Source: Candidatus Brocadia sp. WS118
GTDB taxonomy: Bacteria > Planctomycetota > Brocadiia > Brocadiales > Brocadiaceae
DNA length: 48,581 bases
Direction: 5' to 3'
NCBI GenBank assembly: GCA_007618135.1
Contig: PHFX01000159.1
Span: 1-48,581 of the forward strand
The notes beneath the pieces are model-generated. The model was not told the DNA's origin. It searched no databases and saw nothing but the letters and a program-made list of their open reading frames with translations. Shown piece by piece: positions 18,445 through 26,463 of the stretch (its first letter is position 1; every line of letters begins with the position of its first letter). The translations under genes and the position numbers were made by a program.

Positions 18445-18564
18445 TCACACGCTCCTTGCCTTATCCAGCCTGTTTTTCACCAGTGCGCACACCGTCCAGC
18501 AGCCATCGTTTCGTTTGACCTCCGTTATGTTAATGATGTCAAAAATAGTGTCATCGAGGGTATT
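18445..18564 (-). pseudogene. relic of a second methyltransferase C-terminus
   Basis: The last 39 or so codons read NTLDDTIFDIINITEVKRND and end VCALVKNRLDKARSV-stop. The intact methyltransferase at 19270-23082 ends KALDDVVFDILGLTQDEQNE.. and VCELVKNRLDKARSV. The tails are clearly homologous but diverged, so this is the 3' end of a related, separate gene and not a recent copy. The rest is missing; a palindromic repeat and the RAYT gene lie where it should be. Confidence 0.75.
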
Positions 18565-18572
18565 GCAGTTTT

Positions 18573-18600
18573 GTAGTGGCAATTCATGAATTACCACTAC
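18573..18600. repeat. RAYT-associated palindrome, downstream copy
   Basis: A 28-bp near-perfect palindrome, GTAGTGGCAATTCATGAATT followed by ACCACTAC. It shares the core AATTCATGAATT with seven other copies in the window. The RAYT stop codon TGA (18584-18586) is formed by this repeat, so the gene's last codons are repeat-derived. Confidence 0.85.
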
Positions 18601-19204
18601 ATTTCGATTCATTTTTATCGTCTTTTAGATTTTCAAATATTTCATCTTCTAACAAGTCATTTCCTGTTCTTTCAGGATTTTCTCGATCAAGGTGCCATTT
18701 TAATGGATTATTCTGAATATATTCCCTGATCTTGTTCAATTTATCTACATTCCGTATGATGTGCTCGTAATAATTATACTGCCAAAAAGGAATGCCTGTT
18801 GCGTTTCGTGCGATGTTTCCCTGTTTTGCCGCATTCATTTTGAAATATCCAATAGCTTTGGGAATGAGCATCCTGCGCCTTTCAATTTGTTGATTCGTGC
18901 AATCTTTCCCCTGTAGGGGCAATTCATGAATTGCCCCTACACTATCGATAATCTTAATGATTCCGTGAATATGGTTGGGCATTACAACAAATTTGTCTAA
19001 TCCAATATTGGCATAACGTCCTGTCAAACTATTCCAGCATTCTAAAACAGTCTTGCCGAATTGATTTAAAATCATTTCCCTATCAGTTACGTCCCCCAGT
19101 ATGCATTCCCTGTTGTAAGTGCATATTGTTATAAAATACGCACCTGCCCGTGAGTAATCATAGTCTTTAAGCCGTATAGATTTTCTAAACTTTGGATGGT
19201 TCAT
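18584..19204 (-). CDS. REP-associated tyrosine transposase (RAYT, Y1/HUH)
   Basis: A 206-residue single-strand transposase of the IS200-like Y1 group domesticated with REP palindromes. The N-terminus RKSIRLKDYDYSRAGAYFIT and ICTYNRECIL is typical. The HUH metal-binding pair is in VMPNHIHGI (H78, H80), and the likely nucleophilic tyrosine is in WQYNYYEHIIRN (Y146). The gene is bracketed by palindromes at 18573-18600 and 19235-19264. A third copy (18913-18940) is inside the gene, in frame, adding VGAIHELPLQ at about 89-98, just after the HUH loop. It stands between the large methyltransferase and the methyltransferase relic. All catalytic residues are present, so it may be active and may have spread the repeats. 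Confidence 0.9.
   Translation of the reverse strand: MNHPKFRKSIRLKDYDYSRAGAYFITICTYNRECILGDVTDREMILNQFGKTVLECWNSLTGRYANIGLDKFVVMPNHIHGIIKIIDSVGAIHELPLQGKDCTNQQIERRRMLIPKAIGYFKMNAAKQGNIARNATGIPFWQYNYYEHIIRNVDKLNKIREYIQNNPLKWHLDRENPERTGNDLLEDEIFENLKDDKNESKCSGNS
18913..18940. repeat. palindrome copy inside the RAYT gene
   Basis: A perfect 28-bp palindrome with outer GTAGGGGC and core AATTCATGAATT. It adds codons for VGAIHELPL in frame between the HUH motif and the next helix of the transposase. Confidence 0.9.
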
Positions 19205-19234
19205 AATATGTTCGTTTGCAAATTTTATTGTATT

Positions 19235-19264
19235 TGTAGATGCAATTCATGAATTGCATCTACA
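19235..19264. repeat. palindrome copy upstream of the RAYT
   Basis: A perfect 30-bp palindrome, TGTAGATGCAATTCAT then its complement, filling most of the 65-base gap between the methyltransferase stop (19270) and the RAYT start (19204). Its arms use GATG in place of GGGG, a sub-family also seen at 20383-20406. Confidence 0.9.
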
Positions 19265-19269
19265 GAACA

Positions 19270-22200
19270 TCATACCGACCGTGCCTTATCAAGCCTGTTT
19301 TTTACCAGCTCACACACTGCCCAGTAGACCTCGTTTTGTTCATCCTGAGTCAGTCCGAGGATGTCGAATACAACATCGTCTAAAGCCTTGCGGTCGGGAA
19401 ATGGATTGGGTTTTTGTTCACGAATCGGAAGGTTTGGATTAATACCGCATTGCTCATAAAACGACATGTTGCATTTTTCAGAAAAATTATCCAAAATATT
19501 TTTTAACATCTTTTCTTCACTATTAATATTATCTGGAGAAAGGGTTAATAAATCTGACACCTCATAAGTTTGAATCTTTAAAAGTCCTCCACCAAAATTG
19601 GACCGTCCTATCATATTTATAAATAATTGTGAAATAATACTGTTTAGATATATGGAAAGTGCAATCGTATTTTTTGTTGTATGGATTTCCTGAAAATTGT
19701 CACTAACCCACATTCCTTCCCGACTATAATAAAAACGCATGTAATCGTTAACCAGATAATTGCAAGCTAATAAAGACGCTGGTCGACCAGCTATTGCCCA
19801 CCATTTATCACGAGATTTGCAAGATGGCCGCCTATTAATTTTCTGCTGTTTACCCCACTGTAAATAAGTTCTTAAACCATTCTGCGGTTTATGTTTCGCA
19901 TCAAGCATTAGCAAGTGCTTTTTTAAAATAGAGGATTTAACATTAAGAGTTTCGACATCCCTCGGGCTAAGAAATGCGCATGCCAAATATTCTTCCTCAA
20001 TCCTGATTCCTTCTGGCAACCCATCATATTTTGGTATAAGCTCACAGAATTTACCATCTTTTTTGATATCAAAATGCTTACTTGGCAGATAAAAAAACTC
20101 ATTGCACCCTGTTTTAATTCCAAACCTTACCTCTGCAATATCTCCAAGCCTTACCAGTTTACCTTTTCCTTTTTCAAGGATGGTAAAGAATATATCCGGC
20201 GCCCGGAGGTATTTGCCACCCCATTTGTTCCCTTCATATCTGCCTGTCAGAAATTTATCTTTTATGAGGGATTTTTGTTTTGGTTTTTGTAGGGGCGATT
20301 CACGAATCGCCCCAATATTTTTGGGCAGTTCATGAACTGCCCCTACAGATTTAGGTAATGCCTGGTTTGTTTTCATATCTTTGGGCAATTCATGAATTGC
20401 ATCTACATCTTCCGGGCACTCCCATCCCTCTTCTAAAAGGGTCTCCTGTTTTACGGGAAAGACCCTGTATGTGTCGGCCTTTACTATGTCGTTTGCCCTT
20501 TCTATTTCAAGGAGGTTTCTTGTATTGATTACCTCCTCAAAGGGCCTTTTGAACATGACAAATCTTGCAATGTTTTGTAGGGGCAATTCATGAATTGCCC
20601 CTACATTCGGCGCACTGAAAATGGCAATAATGGTGTTAACGTCTGCATGTTCAAAGCTTCTCTTGCTCTGGTTGTCGTAGATGGCCTTTATGTGGCAATA
20701 TTTTATGAGAAATTCTTGCAGGTCTTTACCATAGCCCACGTCAAGCCATGAGTTTGAGGTGATGAAACAGAACGTGCCTTTGTTGTTAAGAAGCGCCAAG
20801 CCGTGGAAATAAAAGTAGATGTAATAGTCGCTTTTCTTATCAATCTTTTGTATGAATGGGAAATGGGCATGAACAGAGTTGAAAAGCCTTTCCTTATAAT
20901 CCTTCTTGTCTTCCAGCGTTACCTCGGCCTTTAATTTATTGGGAGGCGCTATCTTCTCCTGTCGCACATACGGTGGGTTGCCGATGACAATATCAAAACC
21001 TCCCTTGTCTCCAAAAATCTCTGCAAAGTCAATGTCCCATACAAAGGGTTTGTGACCGGGTTCCCTAATCTTTCTTTTCACCTCTTTTGTCTCTTCTATT
21101 TTTCGATTCAAAACCTTTATTTGTTCCTCGAAAAGCCCTTTTTGTTCAGGCTCTACTCTTTCCGCCTCTTTTAATAATTTGCGCTGCACAGGTTTCTTTT
21201 CTGTTCCCAGTGTCTGAATCTTTTTTTGATGGATAATGATTCTCTCATCCAGTATTTCCGTGAAAATCCTGAGTTCTTCCTGGATGAGGGATTTCGGGTC
21301 CTTGAATTTTGCCGTAGGGTCATTGTTGTAATATTTCTCTTTTTCGGTCTTAAGGGATGATAGCGTTCTTTTTAAAGCGGGGGAAATTTCCATATCCTTT
21401 ACACGGAGGCTTATTCCTTCGACCTTTTGAACCAGAGAATCACCAGCGCGCAGATTCAAATCCAGATTTGGAAGCAGCGGAAAGAGTTTTCTCCGTTCAT
21501 AGGGAATGTCCTCTTCAATGATAAGCTGTAACCACAGCCTGAGTTCAGCCGAATGAACCGCCCAGGGCATGACGTCCACGCCGTAAAGGGAATTTCCTAT
21601 GATCTTCTTTTTAAGCTCGAATTCTGTCATTTCTCTCCGGATGTGGTTATACGTGAGTCTATATAGCTCTACAAGGACGTGAAGCATTCCCACAAGAAAT
21701 GCGCCGCTTCCGCAGGCAGGGTCAATCACTGCAAGATTATCAAGGGCTTCCTCGATGCGATACCAGAGTTTATGCCTTGTAAAATATCCCTCAACCTCTT
21801 TTTTGTCCGCATCAAAGAGCAGCCGGTAAATCCATTCCTTGGGTAGGGGCAATTCATGAATTGCCCCTACACGATTGGCAATATACTCTACAAGGGATCT
21901 CCTGCACATGAAGTCAACCTCCACTGCCGGCGTATAAAAGATGCCGAGGTCTTGTCTCTCATATATCTCCTCTGCTACATTGGAGAGTGATTCATAAACA
22001 TACCCGATCATCTGCGGGTCAACAGCAACCTCAATATCTAAGGGAAGTTCTTCACGAATGGTAAAGTTGTATTGCTCAAGGAAATTGAACACCTCTTCAA
22101 AGAGGTTGTCGCTGATTTTAAAAGGCAGATCATCCAGGTCATTTCTATGAAAGAGACCTCCATTCAGATATGGGGCATTGGCAAGGATGGAGTTTACATC

Positions 22201-23082
22201 TTTAGGGTGAAAGAGCGGGTGACTATATTGGTTATTGAATGCTTCCAGGAAAAGTATTCTTAACCAATTTTCGTAAAAGGTGTCTTCTTTTGCCTTACCG
22301 TTTCTCCTTTCCTCTTTATATCTATACCAGTACCACTTAATAAACTTAGGGTCATTATTGAGCCATCTCTTTTTAGAGACAAAGTAGAGGAACATGAGCC
22401 TGCTCAGGCACTGCAGGGCAAGTTCATGCGCATGCTTGACGGGTATTTCCTGACTTTCAAAGGCCTTCCTGAGCTTGAAAAATGCATTTTTGTACTCATC
22501 AAAAAACCTATCGGTAACCTTCTCAACGCTGAAGGCGTCCTTCCACCGACGCCAGATATCCCTCCAATTTTCTTCTTCACCGGTAAGGACAAGGTTGGAA
22601 ATGGTAAGAAGGTCTGTATGATAAGTATTCTCCCTGTCAAGAATAAGCCGGGTCAGCTTAAGCTTGTGTTTGCCTTCCTCAATACGTTCGAATTCAGGAA
22701 AGATAAAAATGTATCCTTTGTAATCTGCGGTGAGGATAAGAAGGAAATTCAAATACCTGTCTGAAAGGCGTTTTGCAAGGTATCGTATAAGAGGGTTTGA
22801 AACGGTTTTCGTTTCTATCAGGAATACCTGAAGCTTACTGTCATAATTAAAAACGGTAAAGATATCTTTAACCTTTTCCCGTTCTTCTCTGGCAAAATCA
22901 AACTCTTCTAATTTTCTTTTATAGGTAGGATCAAGCAACTTACCGTCAGGATATCCAAGTATCCGAAAAAGCCCATAGACCTTTTCAGGTAAATCCATCC
23001 CTGGAATAAATTCTTGAACAGTCCCTCTTATGTCCATATAATAGTCCTTATACAAGTGGGAGTAGTTCTGCTGGCCTTTCAA
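19270..23082 (-). CDS. type IIG-like restriction/modification enzyme (nuclease-methyltransferase-TRD)
   Basis: A 1270-residue N6-adenine methyltransferase of the Eco57I/PglX kind. The N-terminal part has a PD-(D/E)xK-like motif, FNYDSKLQVFLIETKT (D81, E90, K92), suggesting a fused nuclease. SAM-binding motif I VIDPACGSGAFLVGM is near residue 453 and catalytic motif IV IVIGNPPYVRQEK near 702, the gamma-class order. The region from about 950 to 1200 looks like a TaqI/Eco57I-type target recognition domain. Five palindromic repeats sit in the gene in frame, encoding VGAIHELPL, VGAIHELPLQ, DAIHELPK, VGAVHELPK and IGAIRESPLQ. The likely partner is the PLD-SNF2 helicase at the other end of the leftward block. 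The 3' end is homologous to the relic at 18445-18564. Confidence 0.88.
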   Translation of the reverse strand: MKGQQNYSHLYKDYYMDIRGTVQEFIPGMDLPEKVYGLFRILGYPDGKLLDPTYKRKLEEFDFAREEREKVKDIFTVFNYDSKLQVFLIETKTVSNPLIRYLAKRLSDRYLNFLLILTADYKGYIFIFPEFERIEEGKHKLKLTRLILDRENTYHTDLLTISNLVLTGEEENWRDIWRRWKDAFSVEKVTDRFFDEYKNAFFKLRKAFESQEIPVKHAHELALQCLSRLMFLYFVSKKRWLNNDPKFIKWYWYRYKEERRNGKAKEDTFYENWLRILFLEAFNNQYSHPLFHPKDVNSILANAPYLNGGLFHRNDLDDLPFKISDNLFEEVFNFLEQYNFTIREELPLDIEVAVDPQMIGYVYESLSNVAEEIYERQDLGIFYTPAVEVDFMCRRSLVEYIANRVGAIHELPLPKEWIYRLLFDADKKEVEGYFTRHKLWYRIEEALDNLAVIDPACGSGAFLVGMLHVLVELYRLTYNHIRREMTEFELKKKIIGNSLYGVDVMPWAVHSAELRLWLQLIIEEDIPYERRKLFPLLPNLDLNLRAGDSLVQKVEGISLRVKDMEISPALKRTLSSLKTEKEKYYNNDPTAKFKDPKSLIQEELRIFTEILDERIIIHQKKIQTLGTEKKPVQRKLLKEAERVEPEQKGLFEEQIKVLNRKIEETKEVKRKIREPGHKPFVWDIDFAEIFGDKGGFDIVIGNPPYVRQEKIAPPNKLKAEVTLEDKKDYKERLFNSVHAHFPFIQKIDKKSDYYIYFYFHGLALLNNKGTFCFITSNSWLDVGYGKDLQEFLIKYCHIKAIYDNQSKRSFEHADVNTIIAIFSAPNVGAIHELPLQNIARFVMFKRPFEEVINTRNLLEIERANDIVKADTYRVFPVKQETLLEEGWECPEDVDAIHELPKDMKTNQALPKSVGAVHELPKNIGAIRESPLQKPKQKSLIKDKFLTGRYEGNKWGGKYLRAPDIFFTILEKGKGKLVRLGDIAEVRFGIKTGCNEFFYLPSKHFDIKKDGKFCELIPKYDGLPEGIRIEEEYLACAFLSPRDVETLNVKSSILKKHLLMLDAKHKPQNGLRTYLQWGKQQKINRRPSCKSRDKWWAIAGRPASLLACNYLVNDYMRFYYSREGMWVSDNFQEIHTTKNTIALSIYLNSIISQLFINMIGRSNFGGGLLKIQTYEVSDLLTLSPDNINSEEKMLKNILDNFSEKCNMSFYEQCGINPNLPIREQKPNPFPDRKALDDVVFDILGLTQDEQNEVYWAVCELVKNRLDKARSV
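20289..20406. repeat. cluster of three palindromes inside the methyltransferase gene
   Basis: Copies at 20289-20313 (GGGGCGATTCACGAATCGCC type), 20323-20346 (GGGCAGTTCATGAACTGCCC) and 20383-20406 (GGGCAATTCATGAATTGC, ending ATCTAC). All preserve the reading frame and encode IGAIRESPL, VGAVHELPK and DAIHELPK. The first two carry paired changes that keep the palindrome (CAGTT/AACTG, CGATT/AATCG), as if the hairpin had been maintained by selection or the copies came from different source repeats. Confidence 0.85.
20577..20604. repeat. palindrome copy inside the methyltransferase gene
   Basis: A perfect 28-bp copy (outer GTAGGGGC, core AATTCATGAATT) in frame, encoding VGAIHELPL between FSAPN and QNIARFVMF. 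Confidence 0.9.
21843..21870. repeat. palindrome copy inside the methyltransferase gene
   Basis: A perfect 28-bp copy in frame, encoding VGAIHELPL between EYIANR and PKEWIYRLLF, upstream of the SAM-binding domain. Confidence 0.9.
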
Positions 23083-23170
23083 ATACGATGACTTCCATTT
23101 TTCGACCTAGTTTATCATATATGCTATCTTCCCACAATTTGATTTTCTCTTAAAATTATAAAATCCAAAG

Positions 23171-24799
23171 ATGCAGAAGAAATTGACATTGGGATTTTTC
23201 TTTGCACTCTTTCTCTTTACCACCTTTCTGCCGATTGTGTGGATGTTCGGAAGCTCTCTTTCTGAGGACGGTGGGTTTTCATTTGTTTATTATAGGGATA
23301 TTTTTTTAACACAAAGGTATGTAAGGGTTATCCTCAATAGTCTTATCCTTGCCACTATCACAACTGCGTTGTCTTCGCTTGCCGGTATTCCCGCAGGATT
23401 TTTTTTGGCGAAAACAAATCTTCCCCTGAAAAATGTCTTTAAGATATGTTTTCTTATCCCATTTATTATCCCATCGTACATAGTAGGTATTGCGTGGGCA
23501 AATTTATTAGGAAGGACAGGATTTTTGAATACCCTCCTGTCTCACTACACGCCACTCTCACCTGAGTCAATCTCAAACTTTATGTATAGTTTATATGGTG
23601 CTTCGTTTATCCTTTCCATAAATCTCTTTCCTGTTGTAATGTTAATGACTGAATATGCTCTAAAAAATATAAATCCACGGCTTGAAGAGAGCGGGCTTAT
23701 AGCAGGGAGTATTTTTCAGGTAGTACGACAAATTACATTACCTTTAATTGCCCCTGCCATTCTTTCCAGTATGATGATTGTTTTTATACTGTCGCTTTCT
23801 GAGTTTGGGATACCGTCATTATTGCAGGTTAATGTACTTACCACCCAGATATTTACCCAATTTAGCGCCTTTTATAATGAGAAAGCTGCAACAGCAATTG
23901 CCTTCCCACTCATTGCAATTACCATCATGCTTATGATAGTAGAGCAGGTTTATTTCAGAGGAAAGTCGTTTGAGATATTGGGAAGAAGGGCTTCACATGG
24001 TACGATACGCTATCAAGAAAGATGGCTTACGGTGATAGGCATACTCTTCTGTACCTTTATTTTCATTCTCTGTGTTGTTGTGCCCCTTACTACCCTTATG
24101 GTAGGCAGTAAGACAGTATCGGCGTATTATGATGCATTTAATCTTGCGAAGAATGGTATCAAAAATACTATCCTTTACGGTTCTCTCGGAGCTACATTTC
24201 TTACCGTTGTGGGTTTCTTTTTGGGTTATCTTTCGGAAAAAGTCCAATCAAAATTGAGAAACAGCATAGCGCCGTTTATTTGGCTATTCTTTGCAGTGCC
24301 TGCAACGGTGATAGGTGTCGGACTCATCAAGGTCTGCAATAGGCCTGAAGGTATATTCCAGTTTATCTATGGTTCCTTATGGATCATTATTTTGGGGTAT
24401 GGGGCGCGTTTTTTGCCATTATCGAGCCGTATCATGGCGAATTATTTTAAACAAATTTCCAATTCAACAGAGGAAGCAGGCATAGTAATGGGTGCCTCAT
24501 GGTTCCGTATTTTAAAAAAAATTGTCGTACCTTTACAAGGCTATGGGATAGTCGCTGCATGGTTGATTTCCTTCATCTTTTGTGTTGGAGAGTTGGGTAC
24601 AACGATATTGGTATATCCACCAGGACACGAAACGCTTCCGATAACACTATTCACGGTGATGGTAAATAGTCCGGCAGACATCGTTTCAGCGCTTTCTCTT
24701 ATCATTGTGGGAATGACATTATTACCGCTCGGTATTTTCCTTGCGATCTCAAGATATTTCCTGACAATGGAAGCAAAGGTTAGCAGAGTCCTGCGGTAA
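23171..24799 (+). CDS. ABC transporter permease, fused FbpB-like
   Basis: A 542-residue inner-membrane protein with two permease units in one chain, about 12 helices, as in FbpB/AfuB-type metal importers. The EAA-loop that docks the ATPase is present twice: NPRLEESGLIAGSIFQVVRQ (about 175-195) and NSTEEAGIVMGASWFRILKK (about 430-450). The ATPase gene follows 86 bases downstream and the likely binding protein is encoded at 12738-13736, on the other side of the defence block. There is no good ribosome site before the ATG and no clear promoter in the 88-base gap, so expression may have been altered by the insertion. Confidence 0.88.
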   Translation: MQKKLTLGFFFALFLFTTFLPIVWMFGSSLSEDGGFSFVYYRDIFLTQRYVRVILNSLILATITTALSSLAGIPAGFFLAKTNLPLKNVFKICFLIPFIIPSYIVGIAWANLLGRTGFLNTLLSHYTPLSPESISNFMYSLYGASFILSINLFPVVMLMTEYALKNINPRLEESGLIAGSIFQVVRQITLPLIAPAILSSMMIVFILSLSEFGIPSLLQVNVLTTQIFTQFSAFYNEKAATAIAFPLIAITIMLMIVEQVYFRGKSFEILGRRASHGTIRYQERWLTVIGILFCTFIFILCVVVPLTTLMVGSKTVSAYYDAFNLAKNGIKNTILYGSLGATFLTVVGFFLGYLSEKVQSKLRNSIAPFIWLFFAVPATVIGVGLIKVCNRPEGIFQFIYGSLWIIILGYGARFLPLSSRIMANYFKQISNSTEEAGIVMGASWFRILKKIVVPLQGYGIVAAWLISFIFCVGELGTTILVYPPGHETLPITLFTVMVNSPADIVSALSLIIVGMTLLPLGIFLAISRYFLTMEAKVSRVLR

Positions 24800-24885
24800 T
24801 ACGGTCGTTTATAATAATATCTTCCAAAAAGATTTTTTTAACCCTGTCAGGGTTTCCTGTCCGACTTGATCCGGTTAGGTTTATT

Positions 24886-25914
24886 ATGAATGTTCTTGAA
24901 GTAAAACACGTAATAAAAATCCTCGGCAAAAAGGAGGTTGTAAGAGGTGTTTCCTTTGAGGTTGAGAGAGGGCAACTGCTGGCCATCTTAGGCCCTTCCG
25001 GATGCGGAAAGACGACGACGTTAAGAATGATTGCAGGTTTAGAAGTACCCGATTATGGTGAGATTTGGATAGATGGGGCGCTTGCCAGTCGCAACCAAAA
25101 GATCGTGATGTCTCAGAAAGAGCGCCACATCGGAATGGTATTTCAAGACCTCGCCCTTTGGCCGCATATGACGGTGTATAAGAATATAGAGTTTGGATTA
25201 AAGACAATTGGGCTTACAAGGGCTGAGAGACAAAAGAAGATTGAGGCTGTTCTCGATAAGGTTAATATGAAAAAATATGCCAACGAGTACCCTGCAAGAC
25301 TTTCAGGGGGACAACAACAGCTCATTGCCATTGCAAGGGCTATTGTTACAGAACCCAAGTTACTCCTCATGGACGAGCCCTTATCGAATATTGATGTGCA
25401 GTTGCGTGATGATATTAGAAAGGAAATAAAGCGTATTCAGCAGGAGACAGGAATTACAACCGTTTATGTAACGCACGATCAGGAAGACGCATTTCTGTTA
25501 GCAGACAAGATAGCCGTAATGAATGAGGGAGTAGTGGAGCAGATCGATAGTCCCGAGGAGATTTATTTTTCTCCGGGATCACTTTTCGTGGCTAATTTTA
25601 TTGGGGAATCGAACACGATACCGGCAAGAATAGTAGACAGAGATAAAGTAGTAACTCCATGGGGTGAGTTGTCATGCAAGACAAATGGCCATGAGAGGGG
25701 AGATGCCTTTCTTTTTTTCAGACCCCATCAGGTACAGATTGAGCAAAATGGTTTTTATGAAGGGGTAATTATGAAACAGGAATTTATAGGCGGAAGGTAC
25801 CGTTATTATATCGGGATACCTCAAGGCGAAATTAAATGCTACAATCAAAAAATTTATAGAATAGGTGAATTAGTCAGGTTTTCTATCAAGGAAGCAAAGT
25901 TATTATTTTCTTAA
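24886..25914 (+). CDS. ABC transporter ATP-binding protein, FbpC/PotA-like
   Basis: A 342-residue importer ATPase. Walker A is GPSGCGKT (about 36-43), the signature LSGGQQQLIAIARAI, Walker B LLLMDEPLSNID and the H-loop VTHDQEDAF, all intact. The C-terminal 100 residues form a TOBE-like regulatory domain (VANFIGESNTIPARIVDRDK and FFRPHQVQIEQNGFYEGVI), usual for iron, spermidine or thiamine importers. It follows the fused permease in the same orientation and powers that importer. The long C-terminal part favours the FbpC/PotA class over exporters. Confidence 0.9.
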   Translation: MNVLEVKHVIKILGKKEVVRGVSFEVERGQLLAILGPSGCGKTTTLRMIAGLEVPDYGEIWIDGALASRNQKIVMSQKERHIGMVFQDLALWPHMTVYKNIEFGLKTIGLTRAERQKKIEAVLDKVNMKKYANEYPARLSGGQQQLIAIARAIVTEPKLLLMDEPLSNIDVQLRDDIRKEIKRIQQETGITTVYVTHDQEDAFLLADKIAVMNEGVVEQIDSPEEIYFSPGSLFVANFIGESNTIPARIVDRDKVVTPWGELSCKTNGHERGDAFLFFRPHQVQIEQNGFYEGVIMKQEFIGGRYRYYIGIPQGEIKCYNQKIYRIGELVRFSIKEAKLLFS

Positions 25915-25960
25915 AAGACCCGATCCAAAATTTAATTAATAATAAAAGATATTCGCTAGC

Positions 25961-26431
25961 ATGAAAGAGAATAAATTAACTTTTAAGAGTGCGGGTGTGG
26001 ATGAAACCACAAGGTTTGGTGCAAAACTGGGGATGCTATTATCGCAAGGAGATGTTATTGCCCTGATCGGAGAACTTGGCGCCGGAAAGACTACGCTGGT
26101 AAAGGGTATTGTCCGGGGATTGGGCGTTACAGATAGGCGTGTAGTGAAAAGTCCAACATTTTCGTTGGTGCATAAATATAAAGGGCGCATCCCGGTGTAT
26201 CATTTCGATGCGTATAGGCTTGAAGATGGCGAAGAAATGCTGGACATCGGAAGTGATGAGATGATCTATGGAGACGGTGTGGCTCTTGTGGAATGGGCAG
26301 ATAAAGTATCCGGATGCCTGCCGGAAGAATACCTGAAAATAACTTTACGTGCGGTTTCTGAAAATGAGAGAAGTATTGAGATATGTGGTTACGGAAAGCG
26401 TTATGATAAAATAATGGGTAATCTCATATAG
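25961..26431 (+). CDS. tsaE: tRNA threonylcarbamoyladenosine biosynthesis ATPase
   Basis: TsaE works with TsaB, TsaD and TsaC to place threonylcarbamoyl on A37 of tRNAs that read ANN codons. The 156-residue length fits. Walker A is GELGAGKTTL (about 33-42), followed by the family marks VKSPTFSLVHKYKG and VYHFDAYRLEDGEE, and a Walker-B-like VALVEWADK. It lies 46 bases after the ABC ATPase gene but is unrelated in function. No other tsa genes are nearby. Confidence 0.93.
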   Translation: MKENKLTFKSAGVDETTRFGAKLGMLLSQGDVIALIGELGAGKTTLVKGIVRGLGVTDRRVVKSPTFSLVHKYKGRIPVYHFDAYRLEDGEEMLDIGSDEMIYGDGVALVEWADKVSGCLPEEYLKITLRAVSENERSIEICGYGKRYDKIMGNLI

Positions 26432-26463
26432 TAGTAGTAACAATTTAGTTATTTGAAAAAGTA

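Larger units (their letters stand above)
13737..23170. mobile_element. putative defence island inserted in an ABC transporter operon
   Basis: All genes from 13776 to 23082 run leftward, while the flanking genes (binding protein to 13736, permease from 23171) run rightward and belong together functionally. The block holds a nuclease/methyltransferase, a RAYT, a methyltransferase relic, an unknown protein, a DUF433/DUF5615 pair and a PLD-SNF2 helicase. I find no integrase and no convincing direct repeats at the edges, so the mode of entry is unknown. The boundaries given are the flanking gene ends, not proven junctions. Confidence 0.55.

Noticed and set aside
18573-21870. The eight palindromes as a CRISPR array
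   Set aside because: Spacing is irregular, the units are within genes and in frame, and no cas genes are present.
13776-23082. Calling the block DISARM or BREX
   Set aside because: The hallmark genes (drmA/drmB, or pglZ/brxC) are absent; only the methyltransferase and helicase types are similar.
13737-23170. Target-site duplication at the island edges
   Set aside because: A loose shared string (AT-TGCTAT near 13761 and near 23121) is too short and imperfect to support a duplication.
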